DNA of 64,000 bases from a bacterium A37T11. Lineage in GTDB: Bacteria; Bacteroidota; Bacteroidia; Sphingobacteriales; Sphingobacteriaceae. Location: contig FOBR01000014.1 in the NCBI GenBank assembly GCA_900109895.1, positions 81,021 to 145,020 on the forward strand. Direction: 5' to 3'. This document shows, piece after piece, positions 45,524 to 55,500 of the stretch. The notes beneath the pieces were generated by a model. It was not told the origin of the DNA and ran no database searches. It saw only the letters and a program-made list of their open reading frames with translations. Position 1 is the stretch's first letter. Every line of letters begins with the position of its first letter. The position numbers and the translations under genes are program-made.

Positions 45524-48500
45524 TTGAAAATTCAGTGGTACTGCATATGGCTATTCCTATTAATTAGCTTTCGGCTGGGAGCCCAGCCTTACTATTTCAC
45601 CCAATATCAGGTTGAGCAGGGCCTTTCCAATAATACCGTATTATGCGGCATACAGGATCACCGCGGCTTTCTATGGTTCGGCACCAAAGATGGATTAAAT
45701 CGGTTCGATGGATACAGCTTCAAGACCTACCGCCTGGATCCGGACAATTCCGGAGAACTAAATAGTAATTTCATAAGAGCATTGCTTGAAGATGATACAG
45801 GCCAAATCTGGGCTGGCACAGATCAGGGGATCTATCTATTTAATCCGCAAAATGAAAAATTCAGGCTTTTCCGAGCCACGATAACCGGCGAAACCCTGGC
45901 CATAAAAAAAGATCGGGATGGGTCCATTTGGTTTATATCAAACCTCAATCTCTATCATTATGACCTGAAAAGTGATTCCTTGCAACAAATAAGAAACGTG
46001 GATGACGGGCCTGTACAAAACACGGCACTATGCATCACCGCCGACAAAAATGTATGGGTAGCAGGAATGAATGGAAAATTATATCATTTCAAACCTCAAA
46101 CAAATACCTACGCGGGTTACCAATTATTTGATCATTCTAAACCAGTGATATCCCATTGGATAGAAAAAATAATTGATGCCAGAAACGGTTACCTCCTGAT
46201 CGGTACCGGGAAACAGGGGCTTAAAAAATTTGATACCAAAACAGGTACCTACACCGACCTAATCAGCCATGACCAGGCAGGCGCTGACCTGTTCGTGCGG
46301 GACATTATTGAGCGGAAACCAAATGAATTTTGGATCGCAAGCGAATCAGGCATTTACATCTATCATGCAGATAAAGGTAATTTTACCAACTTGCGTAAAC
46401 AATATAACAACCCCTGGGCACTGTCAGACAATGCCGTATATAACCTCTGCCCTGACAACGAAGGAGGGCTTTGGATCGGCACCTATTTTGGTGGGATTAA
46501 CTATTATACCGACCAGCACCGCTTTTTTGAAAAGTTCTTTCCCATTCCTGATCAGAATGCCATTAGCGGTAATGCGGTGCGTGAGATCTGCAAAGACCAC
46601 AATGGCCACCTTTGGATTGGCACGGAAGACGGCGGCTTAAATAAACTGGACGTGCAACAGGGATTATTCAGTAACCTGAAAGCGACCGGAAAAAAAGGTG
46701 CCATCAGCAGCAACAATATCCATGGGCTTATCGCTATAGGCGATACACTTTGGGTAGGTACCTTTGAGCATGGACTTGATTGGGTCAACATCCATTCAGG
46801 CCAGGTAATACGGCACTTTGAAGCGATGGAGGAAGATGGCCATCTTCACAACAATTTTATCTTAAATATCTTAAAAACCCGTACGGGGCAAGTTTTACTG
46901 GCAACCGGAAGAGGAATTTACCGTTACAAACCCGAAAACGAAACCTTTAACCTGGATCCGGACTTTCCGAACTACATATTTTATACGACCCTTTATGAAG
47001 ACAGTTTCGGCACCATATGGGCCGGAACCTGGCGTGACGGCCTGTTCTTTTCAAACCCACAGCTGAAAAAAAACGGCAGCTATAGACGGAATGGAAAACA
47101 AAAGCACGGTCTAAGCAACAACCGCGTAACACACATTTTTGAGGATAGCCGTCAAAATCTTTGGATCGCAACCGAAGGCGGTTTATGTCGCTATTCCTAT
47201 CAAACCGAAAAAATTGAATCATTGATCAATGGCTTAGCCCTGCCCAGCAATCTTATACTGGACATGCTGGAGGATAACAGCCGGCATCTTTGGATCACAA
47301 CTTCAAAAGGATTGGTGCGTTATGACCCGGAAAAAGGTGAATCCACTACATTTACTATCGCCAACGGATTACTTAGCGATCAGTTCAATTATAATTCGGG
47401 TTTTAAGGACAGCAACGGAGACCTGTACTTTGGCAGCGTTAAAGGACTAATCCGGTTCAATCCAAAAAACTTAAAAGACAATTCTTTTAGGCCACCCGTG
47501 TTTATTACAGGCTTTCAGGTCAACAATAAAGAACTGGCGATCGGCCAGAAAGATTCTCCACTAAAAAAATCAATATCCTTTACAGACAGTTTGGTGCTTC
47601 ATTACGATCAATCTACTATGAGTATTGATTTTTCTGCATTGGGTTTTTCCTCGCCAAAAACCCTGGGATATGCCTACAAAATGGAAGGATTGGACGAGGC
47701 TTGGACACCAGTAGCGGATGGGCGTAAAGCGATATTCACCAAACTAGCCCCCGGAGAATACTATTTCAGGGTAAACGCCGTTAATAGTGATGGTTCACCA
47801 AAGGGCCTGGAACGGCGATTATACATTCGTGTTGATCCGCCTTTTTGGGCCAGTATTCCAGCCTACCTGTGTTATTTGCTGCTTTTCACAGCCCTTATTG
47901 CATATATAGTACGCAATTACCACTATCGCATTAAGCAGAAGAACAAAAGAAAACTAGATACTATGCGCCACAAAAAAGAGGAAGAACTTTACCAGGCCAA
48001 AATGGAATTCTTTACCAACATTGCTCATGAGATAAAAACACCGCTTACGCTTATCAAAGCTCCATTAGAAAGTCTTGTCCGCCGGACGAAAGAACAACCC
48101 CAATTGCAAAAGCAATTATTTACGATGGAACGCAATACAGAACGGCTCATTGAACTAACCGGGCAATTATTGGATTTCCGGAGAACCGAGGTACAAGGCT
48201 TTAGCCTGCATTTTGAAGAAACCGATTTAAAAAAGCTGATTGAAGACAATTACAGCCGTTTTAAACCTGCCACAGCCGAAAAGAAAATGAGTTTCCAAAT
48301 CCATTTGCCGGCAGCTCCACTTATGGTGATGGCCGACGCGGAGGCACTGCATAAGATCCTTAGCAACCTTCTGAACAATGCACTAAAATATGCCGATAAA
48401 AAGATTGTGGTGGTGGCAGGGCTAACTGACAGCACGTGCACCATACAAGTAAAAAGCGACGGGTACCTGATACCCTATGAACTGCGGGAAAAGATTTTTG

Positions 48501-48697
48501 AAACCTTTTACAGGCTTAAAAGGACCGAAAATAAAACTGGAACAGGGCTGGGACTAACCCTTTCACGCACCCTCGCCGAATTGCATAACGGCACATTGAC
48601 GTTGTCACCTGCTGAAGCAGACCTGAATGTCTTTACATTGGTCCTGCCAATTCGCCAAAACAAACACCCGAACCCCAATACACTAACCAACCTATGA
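45524..48697 (+). CDS. PUL sensor histidine kinase, HTCS-type sensor without fused regulator
   Basis: 1057 residues. TTG start: the frame is closed by TAA at 45509-45511 and no ATG or GTG precedes the signal peptide (1-20, FRLGAQ). Periplasmic part is two seven-bladed Reg_prop propellers (to about 680; repeats such as LWIGTEDGGLNKLD) and a Y_Y_Y domain (about 690-765), one membrane helix (about 775-797), HisKA with phospho-His835 in NIAHEIKTPLTL, and a HATPase with N-box LSNLLNNALKYA and G2 box GTGLGLTLS. The G1 box reads KSDGYLIP, a poor version of DNGxGIP. Hybrid two-component sensors continue into REC and AraC domains; here these are in the next gene, overlapping by four bases (ATGA). Confidence 0.9.
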   Translation: MKIQWYCIWLFLLISFRLGAQPYYFTQYQVEQGLSNNTVLCGIQDHRGFLWFGTKDGLNRFDGYSFKTYRLDPDNSGELNSNFIRALLEDDTGQIWAGTDQGIYLFNPQNEKFRLFRATITGETLAIKKDRDGSIWFISNLNLYHYDLKSDSLQQIRNVDDGPVQNTALCITADKNVWVAGMNGKLYHFKPQTNTYAGYQLFDHSKPVISHWIEKIIDARNGYLLIGTGKQGLKKFDTKTGTYTDLISHDQAGADLFVRDIIERKPNEFWIASESGIYIYHADKGNFTNLRKQYNNPWALSDNAVYNLCPDNEGGLWIGTYFGGINYYTDQHRFFEKFFPIPDQNAISGNAVREICKDHNGHLWIGTEDGGLNKLDVQQGLFSNLKATGKKGAISSNNIHGLIAIGDTLWVGTFEHGLDWVNIHSGQVIRHFEAMEEDGHLHNNFILNILKTRTGQVLLATGRGIYRYKPENETFNLDPDFPNYIFYTTLYEDSFGTIWAGTWRDGLFFSNPQLKKNGSYRRNGKQKHGLSNNRVTHIFEDSRQNLWIATEGGLCRYSYQTEKIESLINGLALPSNLILDMLEDNSRHLWITTSKGLVRYDPEKGESTTFTIANGLLSDQFNYNSGFKDSNGDLYFGSVKGLIRFNPKNLKDNSFRPPVFITGFQVNNKELAIGQKDSPLKKSISFTDSLVLHYDQSTMSIDFSALGFSSPKTLGYAYKMEGLDEAWTPVADGRKAIFTKLAPGEYYFRVNAVNSDGSPKGLERRLYIRVDPPFWASIPAYLCYLLLFTALIAYIVRNYHYRIKQKNKRKLDTMRHKKEEELYQAKMEFFTNIAHEIKTPLTLIKAPLESLVRRTKEQPQLQKQLFTMERNTERLIELTGQLLDFRRTEVQGFSLHFEETDLKKLIEDNYSRFKPATAEKKMSFQIHLPAAPLMVMADAEALHKILSNLLNNALKYADKKIVVVAGLTDSTCTIQVKSDGYLIPYELREKIFETFYRLKRTENKTGTGLGLTLSRTLAELHNGTLTLSPAEADLNVFTLVLPIRQNKHPNPNTLTNL

Positions 48698-49509
48698 AAA
48701 CAAGCAATCACCCAAAAGAAGCGCAGAGCAAACCGCCCATTTTGCTAATAGATGATCACGAAGAGATCCTGGATTTCCTGGCAGATGACCTTGGCGAAAC
48801 CTATCAGGTATTTACTGCAAAAGATGGCAGGGAGGGCCTTGATCAGCTGTTTTTACACCCCATACAACTCATTGTAAGTGATATAATGATGCCTGGAATG
48901 AACGGTTTCGACTTCTGCCGCATTGTCAAATCGACCATTGAATACAGCCATGTACCCATTATAATGCTAACCGCTCAAAACACATTAAACTCTAAAATAG
49001 AGGGCCTTGAGCTGGGCGCAGATGCCTATATTGAAAAACCCTTTTCTCCTGAACATTTGCAGGCACAGATTGCCAGCCTGCTTAATAACCGGATCAAGAT
49101 CAGGGAATACTTTGCCAACTCACCCTTGGTTCATATCAACTCCATGGCTCACACCCGTGCAGACGAAACCTTTCTTGAAAGGCTAAATGGACTTATTCAG
49201 GACCAAATTACCAATCAACGGTTGGGAGTTGAACAACTGGCAGACCTGATGTACATGAGCCGGCCAACCCTTTACCGCAAAATAAAAGCCATATCCAACC
49301 TTAGCCCAAATGATTTTATCAAAATAGCCCGTCTTAAAAAAGCAGCGGAACTTCTTTGTAATGGCGATTATAAGATTTATGAGGTTTCAGAAATGGTAGG
49401 CTACAGTTCACAGACGCATTTTGGCCGCAACTTCCAGAAACAATTTGGTATTTCACCCAGTGAATACGTGCTTAAAGAGAAGAACAGATCCCGACAAGGT
49501 AATAAATAA
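48694..49509 (+). CDS. Response regulator with AraC-type DNA-binding domain (split HTCS regulator)
   Basis: 271 residues. Receiver domain (about 14-130) with acidic pair Asp20-Asp21, phospho-acceptor Asp63 in IVSDIMMPGMNG, Thr93 and Lys115 in IEKPF; linker; AraC/XylS double helix-turn-helix (about 165-262) with LADLMYMSRPTLYRKIKAI and VSEMVGYSSQTHFGRNF, ending FGISPSEYV. Exactly the C-terminal half of a hybrid two-component system, but in its own frame, starting on ATG inside the kinase stop. Expected to activate the divergent SusC/SusD/GH genes. Confidence 0.94.
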   Translation: MKTSNHPKEAQSKPPILLIDDHEEILDFLADDLGETYQVFTAKDGREGLDQLFLHPIQLIVSDIMMPGMNGFDFCRIVKSTIEYSHVPIIMLTAQNTLNSKIEGLELGADAYIEKPFSPEHLQAQIASLLNNRIKIREYFANSPLVHINSMAHTRADETFLERLNGLIQDQITNQRLGVEQLADLMYMSRPTLYRKIKAISNLSPNDFIKIARLKKAAELLCNGDYKIYEVSEMVGYSSQTHFGRNFQKQFGISPSEYVLKEKNRSRQGNK

Positions 49510-49655
49510 AGCAGGTGGTCCTAGGTCACTTCGCCTATTTTCCCTATGCCGCTTCGGCAGCACCGGGACTTCCTCCCAGTTCCTGATTCAGTAATCGATT
49601 ATCATTAAGGCGCTTAAATACTGAAATAATCGATCCGATGTTTATAATTGGTCAT

Positions 49656-49680
49656 AAAAAAAGGAAGTTTAAAAACTTCC
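49656..49680 (-). terminator. Intrinsic terminator after the nuclease-like gene
   Basis: On the minus strand GGAAGTTT..AAACTTCC forms an 8-bp hairpin (49663-49680) followed by seven T (49656-49662 as A on plus). It lies about 55 bases after the stop of the gene at 49736-50590. Confidence 0.75.
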
Positions 49681-49735
49681 CTTCATTTCTTTAACCCCAG
49701 TTACCCACCACAACAGGCCTTTCTGCAGGGTGCAC

Positions 49736-50590
49736 TTAGGCTTTCTTAGCTAATCGGGTACGGATGTTCTGAACGAAATCCATAGATACTTCGGCGATGT
49801 CGGCAGCCTGCTTGTTTGAAAAGCCAAGTTTGGTAATAAGGTTTTCGACTACTATTTCCTTACCTTCCAACTTACCTTCTTCCTTACCTTCTAACTTACC
49901 TCTCTCTTCTCCTTTTATATAAAAAGGGTCGCGTTCTTCTTTAAAAAATGATGCTAACTTTACCATAGCTTTCTCAAATAATGATTCAAATGTACGTAAT
50001 TGGGTTAATATTCGCAACTGTTGTGTGCGTTTTTCTTTCTCGCTCACTTCTACTGGCTCCTCGTTGATCGCTTTTACGATCTGCTCTGTAACTTCGTATG
50101 GATCTGCGTCCTTTAGGTCTGCCAGCAATGCCAGCATCTTCACTTCCGTGCGGTCTGATTCCAGGAACAGCTCATAGGGCAGTTCTTTGAAGGATATCAT
50201 TTGGAAGCGAAAGCTGAGGTTGGGCTTTTCAATCCTGTCTGACATATCCATTGATTCCGGGCCGATATATAGTACGTATTGCCTGATGGGTAATTCATGG
50301 GCGCCGTAAATCAGCACCCAATAATCCAGCATGATCAGTGGCATCCGTTTGTCATTGGCCCGATGGATTTCCACATGCAGAATATATGTGTCTCCTTTAC
50401 GGTCGGTCACTTTGCGTAGCGTGTCTGTTTCCCGTTGTCGCGTCAGCTGCAGTTTGTCTTTTAGTTCGACTGATTCCACAATATCCAGCTTCAGTACCTT
50501 TTCGATAAACACCGAAAGGAATACCGGCGATATTTCGCGGAAAATCTTGTCAAACCGTTGGCTTTCGTTTAATTTTCTTTGCATATACAA
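49736..50590 (-). CDS. PD-(D/E)XK nuclease-like protein (Rpn/DUF4351-type)
   Basis: 284 residues. The first 110 or so resemble the Rpn/PD-(D/E)XK group: ESQRFDKIFREISPVFLSVF, then Asp in TDTLRKVTD and Glu in TYILHVEIHR as the putative catalytic pair, then PIRQYVLYIG. The second half is helical with a short charged repeat (GERGKLEGKEEGKLEGKE, near 228-246) and a C-terminal helix pair. Such proteins are common, often multicopy, in Bacteroidota and are linked to recombination or mobile DNA. Start may be Met1 or Met3. It lies in a decayed interval between two Sus loci and has its own terminator. Confidence 0.68.
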   Translation of the reverse strand: MYMQRKLNESQRFDKIFREISPVFLSVFIEKVLKLDIVESVELKDKLQLTRQRETDTLRKVTDRKGDTYILHVEIHRANDKRMPLIMLDYWVLIYGAHELPIRQYVLYIGPESMDMSDRIEKPNLSFRFQMISFKELPYELFLESDRTEVKMLALLADLKDADPYEVTEQIVKAINEEPVEVSEKEKRTQQLRILTQLRTFESLFEKAMVKLASFFKEERDPFYIKGEERGKLEGKEEGKLEGKEIVVENLITKLGFSNKQAADIAEVSMDFVQNIRTRLAKKA

Positions 50591-50700
50591 TTAATATTAA
50601 CTGGTTAAAGATAAGGATAAAAAATTAATAAAACTAATAATTTTATCATTAAATACTATAAATATTATTTTTTAATATTACGTGATAATTTCTCGTCATT

Positions 50701-50880
50701 CTATCCCATTTCCTCCTCCATCACCCACCAAATCAAAAACTCTTCTCGTTGACGGTCGGCTATTTTTATTTCTTGGCCGGATCGTGGGGCGGCTAGCGTT
50801 ACCATCACTACGCGGCCATCTTCGCGCATGGTGGCGATGGCTTTGCGGTTAGCAATCATTTCGCGGCGAAGGCGGCAATA
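50701..50880 (-). pseudogene. Broken 3' copy (fragment A) of the membrane/LytTR-like gene at 61993-62931
   Basis: About 55 codons matching the C-terminus of the 312-residue protein encoded at 61993-62931: MIANRKAIATMREDGRVVMV, then TLAAPRSGQEIKIADRQREE and the ending FLIWWVMEEEMG-stop. Upstream of about 50880 the similarity ends abruptly; the longer open frame up to 51006 is unrelated sequence. No start or membrane part remains, so this is a truncated duplicate. A second, shorter copy is at 59566-59640. Confidence 0.75.
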
Positions 50881-51177
50881 AATTCCCCTTCTGCCCCATT
50901 GATGTCTGGGATGAATCCAATTAAAAAGAAGATTGCAAATTGAATAAACACTTGGACAATCAAAGGACCTGGAAATTGGACTGCCGGGAGTTTCCTTATG
51001 CATCAACAGTTGGGATTGGCTGATTGAGCATGGAGCAGTACTATCAAAACTGCCCGGCCTCAGCAGATGCTGAAGTAATATGCTTTAGCGTACCATCTAC
51101 TTTGATAATTTACCCAATAAATATAATTTTATTTTTTCTGGGACATTCGCTATGCTTTGGGGTCTTTCATTTATATC
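50881..51177. other. Intergenic region before fecR
   Basis: No gene seen. Contains a small palindrome TCAGCA-ga-TGCTGA around 51060 and must hold the promoter of the FecR-SusCD unit, but no full TAnnTTTG promoter is visible. Confidence 0.4.
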
Positions 51178-52335
51178 ATGGACAACAAGGCGTTTAACGA
51201 TTTATTTAGAAAATATGAGGATAGCAGCCTTTCGGAAGCTGAAAGGGCCGTGCTGGAGAACTGGTATATCTGGCTCGCAAAAGAATCACCTGAAGGTCCA
51301 CTCAGTGAGAATGAATTACTCGGGCGACTGCTTTCACTTTCACACAAACTTCCAATAACTCGTTCGCACGGTATGCGGGTGATGTTATACGGGGCAATAG
51401 CCGCATCCTTGGCTATCGTGCTGGCATTTGCGCTTTACCTATATAGACCCATAGTTTCCAGTAAAAAAGCAGATTCCGAAGTCCGGCATGACATAAATCA
51501 CGGCTCCAATAAGGCGGTGCTAACATTGGCCGATGGGACAAAAGTTGATCTTAGCCCCGAGAAAGAGGGGGTGCTAATGAAAGGCGATGAACTGACCTAT
51601 GAGGATGGCACCCCGATTATGCCGGCTGCTGAACAGCAGACAGCGGATGTATGGTATACCATGACTACTCCCAATGGTGGTCAGTATCAGCTAACGTTGC
51701 CCGACGGCAGTAAAGTATGGCTGAATGCCGGCACCACAATAACGTATCCCTCGGTCTTCAACGGTGAATCGCGGTTGGTGGAATTGCAAGGAGAGGCGTA
51801 CTTTTCGGTAAAACCGGGCGTGAACAAAAATAGAAAGCGTATACCGTTTATTGTCCGGTCGGCAAAACAGGAGGTTAGTGTACTGGGTACTGAGTTTAAT
51901 GTGGCAAGCTATGCCAATGAACGTAACTGTACAACTACCTTGGTTGATGGAAGTGTTAAAGTGAAAATGCGGGATCCTTCCACGACGGATAGCCCCCTTG
52001 ATAAAGGGGAAGGAACGCTGTTGAAGCCGGGTACATCCTCCATACTTCACAATCGTCAGCTTCGTGTGGAAAATGCTAACCTGGACGCGGTGATGGGATG
52101 GAAAAATGGCGATTTTGTATTTGTGAACGAAGATATCAACAGTATTATGCGAAAGGTGGAACGCTGGTATGATGTGCAGGTGATGTGCAAGGATAATATG
52201 TGGAAAGGCCTCACGTTCAGTGGTCAGATCTCCAGGAAAAAATCGTTGACGGAAGTGTTAGAAGTATTGCAGTTGTCCAAAAATTTCAGGTATGAGATCA
52301 AGGATAAAACGTTGTTTATTTCAGCGCCTTTGTAA
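51178..52335 (+). CDS. FecR family anti-sigma factor
   Basis: 385 residues from ATG 51178; an in-frame TTG at 51157 is less likely. N-terminal cytoplasmic helical part (NDLFRKYEDSSLSEAERAVL, about 1-60) that would hold the sigma factor, one membrane helix (about 74-93, AIAASLAIVLAFALYLY), the periplasmic FecR domain (about 165-270: TPNGGQYQLTLPDGSKVWLN, VELQGEAYFSV, VLGTEFNVASY) and the DUF4974 domain (about 310-385). Works with the STN-containing SusC gene 187 bases downstream, relaying ligand binding to an ECF sigma factor, here the distal gene at 58781-59365. Confidence 0.94.
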   Translation: MDNKAFNDLFRKYEDSSLSEAERAVLENWYIWLAKESPEGPLSENELLGRLLSLSHKLPITRSHGMRVMLYGAIAASLAIVLAFALYLYRPIVSSKKADSEVRHDINHGSNKAVLTLADGTKVDLSPEKEGVLMKGDELTYEDGTPIMPAAEQQTADVWYTMTTPNGGQYQLTLPDGSKVWLNAGTTITYPSVFNGESRLVELQGEAYFSVKPGVNKNRKRIPFIVRSAKQEVSVLGTEFNVASYANERNCTTTLVDGSVKVKMRDPSTTDSPLDKGEGTLLKPGTSSILHNRQLRVENANLDAVMGWKNGDFVFVNEDINSIMRKVERWYDVQVMCKDNMWKGLTFSGQISRKKSLTEVLEVLQLSKNFRYEIKDKTLFISAPL

Positions 52336-52415
52336 AAGTTTTCAGGAAATAAGTGTTTTATTTAAAATAAAAAATATGCAAAAGAAAAAGACATAAAAAG
52401 CCAGAAAAAAAAGCC

Positions 52416-52442
52416 ATCGGAATGCTGGCCGCAAAGTCCGAT
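52416..52442. repeat. Hairpin between fecR and susC
   Basis: ATCGGA (52416-52421), 15-base loop, TCCGAT (52437-52442) in an otherwise AT-rich 187-base gap. A hairpin at this place is frequent in FecR-SusC junctions in this group as I recall and could stabilise or attenuate the mRNA; role not shown. Confidence 0.4.
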
Positions 52443-52522
52443 AGCCTTAATCATGGATCACATTATTCATTCAACTCATTTCAGAAGATCAAATTAAATG
52501 TTAACCCAAAGTTTACAAAGCT

Positions 52523-55500
52523 ATGTATTTTTCTTGTTTTAATAAAATATTGCTTATGATTAAGCTAAGTACGCTCCTGATATTGCTGGCATGTGTGCAG
52601 TTAAGTGCAGAGGTTCTTGCTCAGGATATCACCCTATCAGTAAAGGATGCCACGTTGGAACAGGTTTTCAGGGAGATCAGGTCTAAAAGTAAGGTGGACT
52701 TCTTATACCAGACGGATCAGATCGTAAAAACCAGGCGTGTGACCATCCAAGTAAAAAAAGCTCCCTTGGAAGAGGTGCTTAAACTTATTTTTAAGGGCCA
52801 GCCCGTGGACTATAAAATTAGAAACAGTACCATCATTGTGCTGGATAAGGAACCGGTTCGCTTATTGCGCGCCGATCCGTTAACCATCCGCTCTATGCAG
52901 GAAGTGCTGGCGAATGGAGTGGTCACCAATACGGAGGGTGAGCCACTGGCTGGTGTCAGCATACACGAAAAAGCCACTACGCACGGAACCACGACCAATG
53001 CAATGGGCGAATTTTCGCTTCGAGTATCCACTGCTTCATCGGTGCTTGTGTTTAGTTATGTGGGTTATTTGAACAAGGAGCTGTCGGTAAGCAAGTCGGT
53101 GATGAATGTGCAGTTGGCACCGGATGAGCAGGGGCTGGAAGAAGTGGTGGTGGTAGGATATGGTGTTCAGAAAAAAGTAGATGTAACCGGCGCCATTTCT
53201 TCTGTTAAAGGTGCTGATCTAAAGCAAAGTCCTGCTGCAAACATTTCCAATTCAATAGTTGGACGTGTTCCGGGAGTCATTATCAGTAACCGTTCAGGTG
53301 AGCCGGGCCGCGACGCTTCTGAAATACTGATTCGTGGCAAAGGTACGTTAAATGACAACAGTCCGCTCATTGTGATTGATGGTATAGCCAATCGCGGCGA
53401 TTTTGACCGGCTTAATGTCGAAGATATAGAGAGTGTAACTATTCTGAAGGATGCCTCGGCAGCTATATACGGCGCACAGGCGGCAAATGGCGTAATCCTG
53501 GTCACTACCAAACGCGGTAAAATGGGTAAACCAACCATAAGCTATACCGGAAATTATGGGTTAACACAGCCTACACAAACTCCAAAGCTGATTGATTCGT
53601 ATCAGTTTGTAACCTATAAAAATGAGATTAGCGATCGGTTAGGCGTACCCAGACAATATTCGGATGCTGAGGTAGAAGGATATAAAAATGGGAATGACCC
53701 GTTAAACTTTCCAAATACCAATTGGTACGATGCGGTGGTTAAAGATCTTTCGGCACAAACCCGTCATTCCCTTTCATTGACCGGCGGGGGTGAGAAAATC
53801 AATTACTTTCTGTCGGGCGGGTATTTGTATCAGGATGGCATTTTTCATAAATCAGCTACAAATTATAACCAGTATAATCTCCGGTCAAACACGGACGCCC
53901 AGGTCACTAAAGACTTAAAGATCTCGGTTGATCTTTCCGGCCGGATTGAAAACCGGAATTATTCCAACTTCAGTGCAAATGAGATTTTTTCAAGAACATT
54001 GATCACGTTCCCTACACTTGCTGCCTATTATCCAAATGGCTTGCCTGGAGCCGGTGTTGAAAGTGGCTTGAATCCAGCGTTGATGGCCACAAATAGTACA
54101 GGATATAACAAAGAGAAAGACTATTTTCTGCAAACAAATTTATCTTTTGAGTTAAAGCTGCCATTTGTGACGGAAGGGTTGTCAATAAGCGGAATTGCTG
54201 CATACGATTTCCACTTTAATAACAATAAATTATTAAATGATAATTGGCATGCTTATAATTACGATAAAGTTTCCAAACAATATATTGACATCATTAATAA
54301 TGAAGGACCTATTGATTTAAATGAGGAATTCAGAAATTTTCAACTAACCACCTATAACGTCAAGTTAGGTTATGACCGTCGTTTTAATGATCATAGTATA
54401 GGTGCATTTGTTGCTTACGAACAAAGTGAAAATTACGATGAGGGTATAAGCGCATTTAGAACGGGTTATCAAACCAGTAAAGTTGACCAAATTTCTATTG
54501 GTGGAAGTGCAGGCCAGAATAATGAAGGTACCGCCTTTCAGTTTGCCCGCAGGAATGTTTTTGGAAGGCTTGTATATGGCTTTAAAGACAAATATTTAGC
54601 TGAATTTATATTACGTTACGATGGATCATTCAATTTTCCAAAGGGCAAGCAATGGGGTACTTTTCCTGGAGTCTCCCTTGGATGGAGAATTTCAGAAGAA
54701 CCATTTTTCAATAACCATGTGACTTTTGTTGATGAATTGAAAGTTAAAGCCTCATGGGGAAGGTTAGGTAATGATAAAATTGATGCATATCAGTATTTGC
54801 AACAGTTTAATCCTGATGACGGTTATTATTTTGGTAGTGGCAATGAAAGGGTGCCCGGACTTTCAATGGGTGTGGTGCCAAATGTGGATGTAACTTGGGA
54901 AGTGGCCGATAATAAAAATATAGGGATAGAATCATCCTTATGGAATGGCATGTTATCTGTAAATGCCGATTATTTTTACTCGAAGCGATCAAATATTCTG
55001 CTCCCGCGCAATGCCTCTATACCGACCAGTACAGGGTTAAATAGCAGTAACCTATCGTCCGAAAATATCGGTAAAGTAAACAATCAGGGTTACGAATTGG
55101 AAATTTCCCACCGCAGGAGCATTAATGACTATTTTTCTTACCATTTGGGGGTTAATTTTACGCATGCTAAAAACAAAGTGGTGTATATGGACGAAGCAGC
55201 AAATATCCCGGATTGGCAAAAGATACAGGGACATCCGATGGATTCCTGGTTGCTGTATAAATCAGCCGGAATTTATAATACAGAAGCGGAGGTGGATGGA
55301 TCAGCGCATTTGCCCGACGCGCTGCCGGGTGATATCCGTTATATAGATGTAAATGAGGATGGTGATATCACTTCCAATGACCAGATAAGGATTTACGATA
55401 GCCCCACTCCTATGAATATTTATGGTTTAGATTTGGGGATTAACTTTAAAGGATTTGGATTAAATATGTTATGGCAAGGGCAGAGCGGTGCGAAACAAGT

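Noticed and set aside
49547..49559. TGCCG-ctt-CGGCA hairpin after the response regulator
   Set aside because: Only five pairs and no T-run; not enough to call a terminator.
50881..51006. N-terminal part of the 101-codon frame joined to fragment A
   Set aside because: Similarity to the 312-residue protein stops near 50880; the upstream codons are unrelated sequence that happens to be open.
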